Assembly: GCA_001051155.2 (NCBI GenBank)
Contig: JYIP02000001.1
Location: 3,658,001-3,722,000 of the forward strand
Length of the DNA: 64,000 nt
Direction of reading: 5' to 3'
Source: Chrysoporthe austroafricana
Lineage: Eukaryota > Ascomycota > Sordariomycetes > Diaporthales > Cryphonectriaceae
Shown: positions 31,729 to 43,288 of the stretch, piece after piece
How the letters are laid out: every line of letters starts with the position of its first letter
Position numbering within the stretch: position 1 is the stretch's first letter
Notes under the pieces: generated by a model
Databases searched by the model: none
What the model was told of the DNA's origin: nothing
Seen by the model: the letters and a program-made list of their open reading frames with translations, nothing else
Program-made: the position numbers and the translations under genes

Positions 31729-33699
31729 TCAGGCATCATCATCGAACCAACTACCCGACTCCCTCGACAAAGGCTCGGGATCCTTCCAAAGGTCGGCACG
31801 GTCAAAGTCAGCCAGGATATGATATCTCGCGTCTAGTCTATGTCTCTTCAAGAGTCTCTCTGGCACCCCGCCTCCAATCTTTTCCGTGATCCTACTCCAG
31901 CCCTTGCCTCTCATGGGCGGCATTCTGACATTCCTGTCGTTATGCTTATTCAACAACCCGTCACCCGTCTCCATCAGCGACGCGCTAAGGGTATGCCTTG
32001 TGTACTGAGCGCCCATATCGCGATGATCGGTCACACTGTACCCAAAATACGGGTCAACCTGCATCTCGGGCGGGCCAGAGGACGATGACGAGGCCATAGC
32101 GAGGTTCACCTCCACAACGCCGCCCGAGATGCCGATGTAGAAGTTTGGCGAGAGCATCGAGGCACGCGCCAGGCTCCAGATGCCGGCGTAGGCATCTTCG
32201 CGGCGTAGGGACTTGGAAAAGAAGAAGGTGCCGTTCGGCCGATGGTACAAACTTTGTGATAGCTCATGCCAGCGACACCTCCGCCCAGAGACGTGGTTGC
32301 AAGCGGCTGTTGGACCTGGGTCGGATGGAGCGGCTAGGAAAGGCTGCCTTGGACGAGGGATTGGCTGGTCGGGACCGCAGGGCAACGCCGCGGTGTGATC
32401 GTACTGCCGCGGCCAGCGAAAGTCAAAGATCTTGACGGTGGCGCCGTGAGCACCACCTGCGACGAAGTGTGATGTGCTGAATGGAAGTAGGGCCTCGAAT
32501 GGAGACCACGGATCGATGTTGTCGCAATAGACTAGGTCTAGGGGCGACGGAGTACGGATGTCCTGGAGACGTACAGTACCATCGCGCCAGGCGCTGAGAA
32601 GCAGATTTGAGCCACCTCCGGTGATGCACGACGCATCGATTGGCGTCAGAGACCCGTGACAGAGGTTGTTGCCTTCGTAGCTTATGTCGAATCTCTCTTC
32701 AAGGAGGGTGCTTTTTACGGATGTGACGTCTTCGAATCCGGTCGGGGTGAGCCTGGAATACCTCAGAGGCGGACCCCCGCCCGAGAGGCCGAGTGCAAGA
32801 ATCTCTTCGCTCATCCACTTGGTCTGAAACAAGGTCACCCAGGAACGCTCGAAACTCTCGGCGGCTAGGTCGAGATAAGTTGACGGTGCGACAGTCGTAT
32901 CCGAGTCTTCGGGAAGATTATAAAGGAAGACTCCGGACTTGGAAGCAGAGGCCACAATATTCTTGTGGCGGAGGATGTCCACGGAGTTGATTGTCTCCTG
33001 CCTCCACCCAGTAGCCCCATCTTCATGGTGTCTAGGATGAAAGCTCGCAAGTCTTTCTCCAAAATCAGTCTCGCCAGCATTCAGAAGCGCCAAATTCCCA
33101 TTGTCCTGTCCTACCAGGACACCAAAATCGCCTGCTTTGCCACAGACATTCTCAACAATGGACAAAGCCGTGTAGTCATCACGCCCAGGCACGTAACCCA
33201 AGCCTTTCCCGTCAATCCGGTGCCAAACCGTCGTCTCGGGAGAAGGGCCTCCCAATCTGCCTTGCCTTCTGCGTGCAATGATATTCTCGCCTGCACCCCA
33301 TATGACAAGTTCCTCCCCCGTGGCAAGATCAGAATGTGCATCCAGGATCGGATGAAAAGGGGCCGGTTGGGTCCGGTTGACACCACGCTGATACGCAGGC
33401 AGAGCGGGCATCATTGCCTGGAAGAATAGAGAACGGCGTTCCCAGGCGCGGGCCTGCCATGTGAGGGAGTCGGCGAGATGGTGCCATGTGTAGATTGAAG
33501 ATGAGGGCGATGGTAGAGAGACTGATGGTAGAGATACCGATGGAAAGCGGGAGCGGACGAAGATGCGCCAGCCGTCATCGTCAGCTTGTATGATGTTTCT
33601 GAGCCGTTTGCTGGTGAGACAGAGAGCTCGGATGGCCTTCGCCGTGTCTATGTGAGAGAAGACGATGTACAAAATATCGTCAGGTAGGTTGTTTAGCAT
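31729..33699 (-). CDS. F-box protein with C-terminal beta-propeller-like region
   Basis: Intronless, 656 residues from the preferred ATG at 33699. An in-frame ATG at 33771 would add 24 unconserved residues. Residues 1-45 are an F-box (LNNLPDDILYIVFSHI, then LCLTSKRLRNI and a WRIFVRSRF helix), the module that binds Skp1 in SCF ubiquitin ligases. The rest has WD-type blades without perfect GH-WD repeats, for example DFGVLVGQDNGNLALLNAG, NLLLSAWRDGTVRLQDIR and HFVAGGAHGATVKIFDF, so it is a probable substrate-binding propeller. A short VSLPS-VSLPS duplication lies near residue 55. The substrate is unknown. The gene is divergent from the P450 with about 415 bases between their starts. Confidence 0.85.
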   Translation of the reverse strand: MLNNLPDDILYIVFSHIDTAKAIRALCLTSKRLRNIIQADDDGWRIFVRSRFPSVSLPSVSLPSPSSSIYTWHHLADSLTWQARAWERRSLFFQAMMPALPAYQRGVNRTQPAPFHPILDAHSDLATGEELVIWGAGENIIARRRQGRLGGPSPETTVWHRIDGKGLGYVPGRDDYTALSIVENVCGKAGDFGVLVGQDNGNLALLNAGETDFGERLASFHPRHHEDGATGWRQETINSVDILRHKNIVASASKSGVFLYNLPEDSDTTVAPSTYLDLAAESFERSWVTLFQTKWMSEEILALGLSGGGPPLRYSRLTPTGFEDVTSVKSTLLEERFDISYEGNNLCHGSLTPIDASCITGGGSNLLLSAWRDGTVRLQDIRTPSPLDLVYCDNIDPWSPFEALLPFSTSHFVAGGAHGATVKIFDFRWPRQYDHTAALPCGPDQPIPRPRQPFLAAPSDPGPTAACNHVSGRRCRWHELSQSLYHRPNGTFFFSKSLRREDAYAGIWSLARASMLSPNFYIGISGGVVEVNLAMASSSSSGPPEMQVDPYFGYSVTDHRDMGAQYTRHTLSASLMETGDGLLNKHNDRNVRMPPMRGKGWSRITEKIGGGVPERLLKRHRLDARYHILADFDRADLWKDPEPLSRESGSWFDDDA

Positions 33700-34114
33700 C
33701 TTGGTAACCACACACCGCACTCGGCCCAGGAGCCAAAAATGGGAGGTTCGGAGATCTTCAAGGACGTTCAAGTAGGCGACAATCGGAGTTTTATTGGGGT
33801 CCGAGGCGCACAGGAAGGTGATAAGATTATATGCACGGGTCCATAGGATATATATGAGCTTGGGTACATTCTCAAGATCGATGAGTCTTAGAGACGATAA
33901 AAATTGACCCGGCGGCCGCTTCTGACAAGTGTTGGAGCCACACTACGACGTCACCAGGGTTCGGGTCTGACGCTAATCTGCAATGAGGCGGCAAGATGCC
34001 GGACAACTCCGTCAGGGTAATGCAACATTAGATGCATGTGCCCACTTGAACGCCTGCTATCGTCTTTTCCATGATGTTCGTATCGTATAGCCGTGCTGAG
34101 GTCTCTTGCTGCGC
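33700..34114. promoter_or_regulatory. Divergent promoter region between F-box and P450 genes
   Basis: About 415 bases separate the two head-to-head start codons. No gene fits inside. Individual elements cannot be assigned by eye. Confidence 0.4.
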
Positions 34115-35924
34115 ATGATACCCATGATGAACAGTCTCAGTGACAAGTTTTGGGCCCTCTTCCTCATCCTTGGGCCTCTGATCTTTCTTTCCTACCACTT
34201 CTTCGTCTATCCTGCTCTTGTCTCTCCCTTATCTCGGATCCCGAATGCTCACTGGTCTGCTCCTATATCACCCCTCTGGATCCTGTACTGGCGCTTCAAG
34301 AAGCAGGAGAACGGCACGCTTGAGGAAGCGCATAAGAGGCTTGGACCCTTCGTCCGAGTTGCCCCAAATGAAGTGAGTGTGGATGGTCTCGAAGGTGTGA
34401 GAACGATTTACATGGGAGGGTTCGAGAAGCCGCAGTGGTATGGAATTTTTGATAATTACGGGTATGTGAGGTTGTCACCATCAATGAAACCGTTAGACTG
34501 ACCGTGTCCAGGGTGCCTTGCATGTTCTCTTCGCGGACCTCAAGGGAGCATTCTCTCAGGAAGCGGATGATCTCCAATGTATACTCTAAGTCATACATCC
34601 AGTCATCGCCTGCTGCAGCCGCTCAGGCCAAGATTATCATCCATGACAGGTTCTTGCCGACGCTGGAGCAATCATTGACAGACCAAGGCGTCGATGTCTA
34701 CTCGCTCTTCTTGGCGGTGGTAATGGATTTCATTTCGGCCTATATCTGGGGTATATCTCGGAGCACGAATTTCGTGCAGAATAAGGGCTATCGTGAGCAT
34801 TGGCTTGAGCTGTACAAGTCACGCAACGACTATCCCTTTTTTCCCCAGGAACTACCGCGTCTGACAGCCTTCTGCAAGCGACTCGGGATTCATCCTTACC
34901 CCAGATGGGTGGACGCAGCCAACAAAGAACTTGCGGCGTGGAACACGCTTCTATGCGAGCGGACCTTGGGGCACCTAGCGACAGCCAGAGCTTTAAATGA
35001 CGTTGCGGATGATCCGGTGGTAATGAATGCGCTCCTCAATGGCATTGACAAAGAGGGAGCGCATGGAGAGAAATCGCCCCTGTACAGTACATCGATCCTC
35101 CAGCGTGACCTCTCCATACAATCCGAGCTTTGGGACCACGTGCTTGCCGGACAAGAAACAGCCGGGCTGGCCTTGACCTACCTAACCTGGCGGATGTGTC
35201 AACACCCAGAGATACAGACCAAGCTTCGCGAAGAGTTACTGACACTCCAGCCCATCGCACGGATCGGAGATCAGGATCGCTCTCTTCCTGATCCCAAGAA
35301 AATGGACAGCCTGCCGCTACTACATGCCATCGTTATGGAAACACTGCGCCTCCATGCGCCTATCCCGGGACCACAGCCGCGAGAGGTTCCTTTCCCATCG
35401 GCCAAGCTTGGGCCGTACACCATTCCGGGCGGTGTCAGGATCGCAGCGATGGCACACACTCTGCATCGTGATGAGTATGTGTTTTCTCAGCCCGAGAAAT
35501 GGGATCCGATGCGCTGGTTCAACGAGACGGACCAAGGGAGAAGAAAGGCAATGGACAGGCAATTCTGGGCCTTCTCCTCCGGCGGAAGGATGTGCATTGG
35601 TTCTAACTTCGCCGTACATGGTAAGTGCCTTGACTCTTCCACGGAGCTTGTTTGTGCAACCATAGGAATGGCCTTTCTGGGTTCATCCGATGAGTGGGCA
35701 AGTAGGTTCCGCTTGCATGCGCGGCCACGCATGTCTACGTAAACGCACATGGCTGACCCCTGCGCGATACTTGGTGGCAAGTAGAGATCAAACTGATCAC
35801 GGCGGCGGTGTATTCGAGTTACACCACACATATTGTGGACGATACTGGTATCGAGCAGGGGGATGGGTACACAGGCAGACCGGCGAGTGAGCAGCTGTGG
35901 CTACGCTTTGAAAGAGTCCCCTGA
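34115..35924 (+). CDS. Cytochrome P450 monooxygenase (microsomal)
   Basis: Exons 34115..34461, 34512..35620, 35785..35924, 531 residues. The 50-nt first intron gives DNYGVPCMFSSRTSREH. The 164-nt second intron (GTAAGT...AAGTAG) gives NFAVHEIKLITAAVYSSYTTHIVDD, without which the C-terminal beta-sheet would be missing. The N-terminal membrane anchor is at about residues 10-32 (FWALFLILGPLIFLSYHFF). The I-helix has AGQETAG, the K-helix ETLR, and the haem loop FSSGGRMCIG with the cysteine ligand. It needs a cytochrome P450 reductase and acts at the ER. The substrate is unknown. No polyketide synthase, NRPS or terpene synthase is nearby, so it may work in xenobiotic or isolated metabolism rather than a cluster. 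Confidence 0.96.
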
Positions 35925-37145
35925 GCGAGGTCGGCGACACGGAGAGCGCGACCTCCCCATCCGCCAGTCCCCCGATCCGTCTGCCTCCAGATCTGCCAAT
36001 CAGGATGAGGTCATCATGAATGCTTGGTCCCTCTCATGCTCGAGTGGATCTCTTGCATGCGGTCAGGTGGACTATTGGAGTGGGCACGCACGGAACGGTG
36101 GCTGTCAGATACGGCTACAGTGTGTACCCCAGTGAAATGCAAGAAGCGGATCCCGATTAGAGTGCTTGCATATGGGCGATCGAGGAGGTTTCCCGGCGAG
36201 ACCTCGCACGTCACCCTGCATCGCCTCGAGTTCTTGTGTAGGAACAGGTCCGTCCCGCGTGTAGGAGCTGTCCCTCTCGTCCGACAGGAGCATGGGCTGA
36301 TCCAGGGGCGGAGAAACAACAGCCCAACGCGCAGCTCCGGTAAACAGACCGGGGCAGCCCTACTACAACACGCTAGACGGGGACCATGCAACGCGTGGAG
36401 TCGTGGAGCGCGGTGATGGGTGGTGATTGGATGGCCCGGATGGGTGCGACGGTCAGTAGAACGGACTGCCCCTCCCTTGCATGGGTGAGAGCACTCCCCG
36501 GTCAGCCTCCAGCCTCTCGATTTCGCTGTCTCCCGGCTTGTCGTCCATGCTGTCCCATGTCCGTCTGCCCTCTGCTCCATGTCGTGCCATGGGCTTGGCT
36601 CCTCTCCTCTTTCTCTCCTGCATTGATCGATCGGGAGTACTAGGTGCCTGTGACTCTTGCATAGAAAGTGGAATCCGAACGGGTCTCTTGAATGCACTCC
36701 GCTATTTAAGGCAACGTGGGCGTGAGTCACTTTCGTCTATCCGGGTTGCTGGAATGACCTCAGCCCAAAACAGTCTGGACTCGCGCGTAACTCGTTGCGA
36801 CTTGTCTCTATCCTGATCGATCCCGCGGCGCGTAGCTAATTCCAGACGGCCACTATTCGCCCCGCCCTCGCAACAACGCTGGCTATCTGATCGACTCGAT
36901 TATCTTCCAGAACAACAAGAGAAGCACACCAAGAAGATCGAAACCCACATCTTCCTCCTGATACGCGCAAAGCGACTGAACCGATATCGACTGCAAACCA
37001 GGAGCGATAGCAACCTTATCACCCGAGCTCGGCAACACATAGTCTCACCTACCAGCCTACACTTCAGACATCCCCGCGCATACTGCATTGCTGCCCCTCA
37101 ACTCTTTCACAACCTCGCCCTTTCACCCTAAATATCGAGGCATCC
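35925..37145. other. Intergenic region
   Basis: 1.2 kb with GC-rich overlapping frames on both strands (up to 238 codons on the minus strand at 36014-36730) but no motif. It probably contains the promoter and leader for the membrane-protein locus starting at 37146. Confidence 0.45.
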
Positions 37146-37574
37146 ATGCAGTCGCTTTTGACTGTCAACAATAACGTGAGCCTCTTCAATATCACAATCG
37201 CGCCGAGCACGTTTCTCGCAACATTCACTCTGTTCCTCGTGTTCCTCACCCTGTATCTCCCACCCCTGCGCACACTCCTTGGTGGGAGACCAGCGACCGC
37301 TGCGGGCATCACCAGATATTACCACGACTACGAATACGACGACATCGACCTCCAGCAGATCAAGGACGCCAGTCGCTTTACGGCCTACTTCAACAGTCTC
37401 GCCTCTTGGAATCGCCTTCGCAATCCGGACCCAATCGAATTGCGCGACCACCCGCCTCTGATAGAAGGTTTACCCCGCGCGACCCTCGAAGACGGCCGCC
37501 GGACTACGAAGGACCGGCGCATAGTATTGCGCGCCAGGAGGACCACCACAAAAGACAAGGCTAGGAAAGAGAAG
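37146..37574 (+). CDS. Upstream membrane-anchored reading frame, possible separate gene or 5' exon
   Basis: The ATG at 37146 opens 143 codons with strongly C-ending third positions and protein-like content: one transmembrane segment (LATFTLFLVFLTLYL), then an acidic YDDIDLQQIKDASRFTAYF segment and a basic end KDKARKEK. A good donor GTAATT follows at 37575. The same frame stays open to 37874 but overlaps the next gene in another frame there. A phase-0 acceptor exists just before the next gene's ATG (37614), giving a 40-nt intron, and another at about 37674 gives about 100 nt. It could therefore be an N-terminal exon of the downstream protein, an upstream ORF, or a small gene whose last exon I cannot place. 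Confidence 0.4.
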
Positions 37575-37614
37575 GTAATTGAAGGGTGCGCTAGGGATAG
37601 CGACCGAGAGAGAG

Positions 37615-39632
37615 ATGCCCTTCGACCCGCTGGATCACCTCGACGCCTCGCTGCAAGACTTAGTCTTCGAGCTGGATCCGTCGCGTCGGACTTCGCCAGC
37701 GCCGCCCTTCGGCTACCCGTCGACGCACAGCGGGTTCCTGAAGAGCGACTTCGGCGCGGACAGCGACATGGAAAGCTCGACGGCTTCCGGCGGTGGTGGT
37801 GGTGGCTACAGCCCACCGGCCTGGAGGCGGCTCGGAAACGGGGACCGGTCGAGCGGGTTCTGGCGCAAGGGTGATGATCTTCTGGGCTACGGTGGACTGC
37901 CACCCACGATAGGGTATGGAGGACGAGACTTCTCGAGCCCCGAGTACGACAGCGCCGAGGACGAGTGCGACGAAGACACGCTGGCCGCGGCCATCCGCAC
38001 GCGCCTGCCCACCGGCAGCATGAGTCCCGAGAAGGAACGCAGCCCTGAGCCTGAATTCTACAGACAGCACGGGGAGGGCGTTGGCAACGGTCAGGCCATG
38101 TACAGCAATAACACGGACGCGCGCATCAAGAGCGAGGAGCCCTCGCTGGAGGAGATGAAGGCGACGCTCGCCGCACTGCCGCAGAAAGACGATCCTGAGA
38201 ACTGCACGTCTCCACTTTCTTGGTCGTACTCTTTCCATTGGGGAGTGAACATGTGAGAAGAGATCATGAAGGGGAATAGGAGACTAACGTGGTGAACTTC
38301 GCTCAAGCAGACATCCGCTTCGCCGTCCGAGCTGAGGTCCAGCACCGCACGGAGCCGATCGAGGCGGCCGTTAATGCGGTGCGTAATATCTACCGGACGG
38401 TCACGAAGAGCTGGACCTCGTTGGTACTGTCGGTGCTCGTTGCGTTCATGTCGATTGCTGCCGCGCGTGCGTTGTTCGAGCCTGCGTACGGGAGACCGGT
38501 TCCAGACTTGGTGAAGGTCGCGGGTATTGCGAGGAGCTTCGAGCCGCTGATATACTACTCGGAGAATGGAGTCACGCAGGTCGGCGACCTGCAGGCTACT
38601 GGTGTTGCGGTTTGGGATCTGGGCGAGAGTGTGCGCTTGAGCAATCTGACCAGCGCGCCGACCATTGTCAAGGCGCTGGATGAGCTGAGCGACAGTCTCA
38701 AGACACTGGCTCTCGAACTGACCAGGTTCTTTGCAAATGTGGACGGTGATGTCGATGGGTACCTCCCGCCCCCTCCCACCCTTCTCATATCGCCTCTGCA
38801 CGGCGCATCTGACTGACCATCGCACAGCATCCTGATAGTGATGGACTGGGCGCGCCGCGAGCTCTCCCAGGTCTCCAACCTCCCCTTTGCCCCTCTGACC
38901 TCCGCCTTTGACAATATCTATACCATCCTCTCTTCCGCTGGTGTCCTCGAGACGGCTAGCGGCGCCCCGACGCGCCTCGGCGCCATCGCAACCAGTGTCT
39001 TCGGCATGTCCAACCCGCAGCGCACGCGCCAGACCTTGCAGCGCACCTTCGACGAGTTCCTGGGCGTGCTCGAGCAGGCCATCAACGACGAGCTGCAGCA
39101 CTCCCTAAGCCTCTTCGCCCTGTTCGAGGCCATCGACCACCAGTTCCTCAACCTGGCCAGGACGGTGGTGAGGGAGAGCAACGCGCAGGACGAGATGCAT
39201 GCCGACCAGCTGAGCTCCCTCTGGACGCGCATCCTGGGCCCCAAGGCCAGCGACGTCAGGAAGTACGAGCGCAACCGCCTCCTCTTGCAGAACGTTCGCG
39301 AGAAGACAGTGCGCAACAAGGGCGTCCTTGTGGAGCACAACCACAAGCTCCTGGCGCTCAAGGCCAACCTCGAGGCCCTGCGGCGCAAGCTGGTGTCCCC
39401 GCTGGTGCGCAGCGTCAACAGCTCCACGCTCACCGTCGACGAGCAGATCCGCGGCCTGGAGGACGTCGGGATGTATCTCGAGGGCGTGCGGAGTCGGCAG
39501 AAGAGCAAGTTGATGGAGATGTTGTATGGCAGCGGCAGCGGCAGTGGTAGCGGCTCAGGCGGCCCGGAGAGGGAGAGGCTGATCGACAGCCAGGGACAGG
39601 CGGAGGCGGAGGCGAGACGTAGGCTGTTTTGA
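37615..39632 (+). CDS. Conserved fungal membrane protein of unknown function
   Basis: Exons 37615..38203, 38311..38758, 38828..39632, 613 residues. The N-terminus is disordered, Ser/Gly/Pro-rich with SPPAWRRLGNGDRSSGFW, a motif I associate with fungal proteins of this type. After the first junction comes YIRFAVRAEVQHRTEPIEA, then one transmembrane helix (SLVLSVLVAFMSIAAARALF), PLIYYSENGVTQVGDLQATGVAVWDLGE and a long helical C-terminal half with likely coiled coils, ending in a (SG)n run before the stop. The second intron is standard (69 nt). The first works only as a GC-AG intron (GCACGT donor at 38204, GACTAAC branch, AGCAG acceptor), because no GT site gives the right phase. The function is unknown. 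Transcription may start upstream at the reading frame at 37146. Confidence 0.82.
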
Positions 39633-40930
39633 AGCTATCGTTGTTGAGTTCTTGAGGATGCTATGCTAAGGTTCTTCCTTACTAAGATGTGACGGGGGGA
39701 GATGCGCCCCCTCCGCGAATGTCTTTGTCTTCCGCGGGCAAGGCTAGCGATAAATTAACGTCGCACTTGCTGGCGTATCGTTTCCTTTATCTGGCTCCGC
39801 GCTAGCTCAAGCCCCGGCGTTTTGGTAAGCTTCTGTCCCATTCTACCGATCTTCAACAGCCCTTGACTGACCATCACCAGGTTCACTCGGGACGGCGCAA
39901 CCTGGCGCAGCACGGTCGTGGATAAAAGGAGTGGCTAGGATCCGGCATCTGAGATGGACAGGCATAATTGTCTGTTACTTTAAGGGGCAAACACACTTTG
40001 CAATGTCAGGAATGGAACGGCATGGATGACCATATTTCGCGTGTATTCGAGGCGCTTGGTACTTGAGCTGCTATACGCGCTCCGGTTCAGCAATGGGTGG
40101 CATGAGAACAGGCGTGTAGGCGTTACGTTTGTCAGACTCTTTATCCATTCATTCAGTATACTTCGAGTCAGGTCCTTGTTATGGGGTATGTGATAGCTTC
40201 ATTTGTAGACATCACATGCTTCTAATCGTATCCTGAATTTACAACAACACACACATGTGTCAAGAACTTTTTCGGGTCTATTTAGCAGCCTAGTCATGTC
40301 ACCCTATCATCATCATTGTCTGCCGCACCAAAAGGCAAAATCCATTTTGTGTCACTTCTTCCTCCTCTCCCTGATGAACGGACGTGAGTCGTGCATGCTC
40401 CAGCACACTTAGGCTGGGCCACAACGACGGGGGTATTTTGAGCTCTGCCAGCAAATGTGAAGTCAAACGTGGCCGAGAGTGAGCAGCCTTGATCCGGAAA
40501 ACCCTATAACGCCTGAACCCTAGCCGAGGACAGCACGAGTCGACCAAAGTCATGCATGGTCCAGCTTGAATGGATCGTTCATTCCATCCACAGCAGACCA
40601 TCCCTCGCGAGACAAGAAAAAGAGAAGAAAAATGTGTATGAATACATGGTAGAAGCATGGGTTGCTAAAACCAGGTGGAACAGGCCAGGTGAGATTCTAA
40701 AAACGCGATAGAGCGGTAAACCAAGGATGGTCCACGAAGAATGTCGAAAAAGCGTCACCGCAGAGTGGCGGAATACCGGATTAAAGGATGCTGATGTTCT
40801 TTAATCGAAACTTGCGAAGTAAGATATCGTAAACCGGAGCAGAGTAGATGAGTCGTTGGAAAATCGGGTGATGATATCGCGCTCAAGTACTCGCAGTCGC
40901 CACTCTTTAGTGCGCGCGGACCTCAGCCCT
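39633..40930. other. Convergent intergenic region
   Basis: 3' flanks of the membrane-protein gene (+) and PAB1 (-). Open frames are short and unconserved. Nothing else was recognised. Confidence 0.5.
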
Positions 40931-43288
40931 CTAGGCCTTGGCCTCGGGCTTGTCCTCTTTCTTCTCACCCTCCTCGCCACCCTGGTTTTTGACGTACTCA
41001 TCGTAGACGGTCATGGCTTCATCCACCTTGGCGCGCAACGCGTTGTCATCATCGATGCTGAATAATCATTAGTGTCTGAATCTCGACAGATATGCCCGAT
41101 AAAGAACTTACAGGTTGACGAGCTCCTGGTTGTCCATCTCCAGAAGCATGCCAGTGATCTTGCCCGCCAGCTCAGGCTGCAACGCCTGGATCTTGGGGAA
41201 GATCGCCTCGCCAAGCAGTTGCTTCTGCGCTGGTGGAGGAGCACTGGCCAGCTGGTTCTGCAGCAAAGCACTGGCACTCAGGTCTGATGGGCCACCCATC
41301 TGGGGAGCAGGACCTCCTCGTCCTTGAGGACCTCCAGGGAAACGGTTGTTCATGTTGCCGCGACCGGGCATGCCGCCTTCAAGAGTGTTAGTAGGTGAGA
41401 AATTAGGGACTGTAGGAGCTGTGGAGATATCATGCATACCTGCTATGTTTCCAGGCATGCCTCCCATGCCCTGCACAGGACCACGACCGGGTTGGCCACG
41501 GCCACCGGCGAGAGCTGCAGCTTGGTGCTGAACTTGTTGCAAAGCGGCGATAAATTGAGGGTTGTTCGGCTGGTTATAAGCATTGGGTGGGAATTGCCCG
41601 GGCATGTACATGTTCGGTGGCATCTGAGGAGGCATACCACCGCGGCCGCCAGCCTGACCTGGGTAGGCATTGGGGAATTGACCCTGGCGACCTGCCTGTG
41701 CGCCAGGCATGGGCATTCCACCGAGATACGGCATACCGCCGCGACCACCGGCGCCAGGGAACCCGGGCTGCTGGCCGTAGAAGACGGGGGGCTGCATGAA
41801 TTGACCGGGCACGCCGGGCATGCCAGCCGCGGCCTGCTGCATGCGGAGCTGATTCCGGGCTTGGATGCTAGCTTCAAGCTGAGACTTCCGGACATCCTTC
41901 CGCTGAGCGAGGGCGACGTACAGAGGCTTGCCGTTGATCATGCGCTGGTTCATGTCGGCGACAGCCTTTGTGGCATCGTCAGGGTTGCTAAAGCAGACGA
42001 AGCCAAAGCCCTTGCTCTTGCCGAACTTCTTCTCGCCCTTCTTCTCGGACTTCTGCTCGCCACTCTCCTCACCAGAACCGGTAGTCTCCTCTCCCTCCTT
42101 CGTGTTCTCCTTATCCTTCTCCTCGGGCTCCTCACCCTCGACATACGTGTCACGCATGACCTTGGCAGATGTGATAGGACCGTACTCGGCGAACATGTTA
42201 CGCAGCTTCTCGTCGTCGACATCGTCCGAGAGGTTCTTGACGTACAAGTTGACGCCCTGGTACTTGTTGGCCTTCTCCTGACGGGCAGCCTCGTAAGACC
42301 TGCGCAGCTCCTCCTCGCGCTCGTGCTTCTTCTGAGCACGACCGACGTAGAGGTCCTGACCCTTGAAGTCATTACCGTTGAGCTCCTCGACAGCCTTGGC
42401 AGCAGCCTCGTGAGAGGTGAAGTTGACGAAGCCGAAGCCACGGTTCTTGCCGGTCTCCTGGTCGCGAGCCAGGGAGGAGGAAGTAATGTCGCCATACTTG
42501 CCGAACAGCTCGCGGAACTCCTCATCAGAAGTCTCGGGGTTGATGTTCTTGACGTAGACGTTGGTGAAGTTGGCCTTCATCTCCTCGAACTTGCTCTGAC
42601 GGTCCTTCTTGGGGATGTGGTGGCCGACGTAGACCTTCTTCTCGTTCAGAAGCATACCATTAACATGCTTGATGGCCTGGGATGCGGCCTCGTCGGTCTC
42701 ATAATGCACGAAACCGTAGCCCTTGGAGTTGCCGTTCTCGTCCTGGGCGACCTTGCAGCTGAGAATGTTGCCGAAGGCAGCGAAGGTATCGTGGAGAGCC
42801 TTGTTGTCGATGGCGACGTCGAGGTTCTTGATGAACACATTGCCAGCACCGGTCTTGCGCAGGGCGGGGTCGCGCTGAGACCACATGATACGGCAGGGAC
42901 GACCCTTGATGATGGTGTAGTTGAGCTCCTCAAGGGCCTTCTCCCCATCGCTGGTGGTGTTGTAGTTGACGTAGGCATATCCAAGAGAGCGACGGGTGAC
43001 GGCATCACGGCAGACACGGATGGAGGCGACGGGGCCGATCTGGGAGAAGAGCTCGAAGAGCATGGCCTCGGTGACGGAGGGGTCGAGTTCGCCAACATAG
43101 AGAGAAGCGGAAGAGGCATGGTTCGGAGCAGCAGAGCTAGGGGTGGGGCCGGCTTCCTCGCCAGTGAACTCGCTGGGGGGAACAGAGGTGTTGATGTTGG
43201 CGGGGGCCTTGTCGGAGCCGTTGAGGTTGGTGTTGCCGAGGTCAGCAGCAAGCTGATCAACAGCGCCAGTAGGAACGGGAGCAGCCAT
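40931..43288 (-). CDS. PAB1: Poly(A)-binding protein, cytoplasmic/nuclear
   Basis: Exons 43288..41112 and 41057..40931, 767 residues. The 54-nt intron (GTAAGT...ATTCAG) lies inside the MLLE domain and restores [20 protein letters not shown]. Four RRMs begin at about residues 63 ([10 protein letters not shown]), 151 (NVFIKNLD), 244 ([10 protein letters not shown]) and 347 ([10 protein letters not shown]), each with RNP1-type motifs (GYAYVNY, GYGFVHY, GFGFVNF, GFGFVCF). RRM4 carries a Glu/Lys-rich insert of about 45 residues. A Gly/Met/Pro/Gln-rich linker and the C-terminal MLLE domain ([33 protein letters not shown]) follow. The protein coats poly(A) tails, binds eIF4G and controls deadenylation and translation. 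It is divergently placed to HUL5. The long open frame on the opposite strand is a shadow of its codon bias. Confidence 0.98.

Noticed and set aside
36014..36730. 238-codon minus-strand frame
   Set aside because: Arg/His/Ser-rich random-looking composition with no motif and competing frames on the + strand.
38091..39101. 336-codon open frame on the minus strand
   Set aside because: Antisense to the conserved membrane-protein gene and overlaps its introns; no motif.
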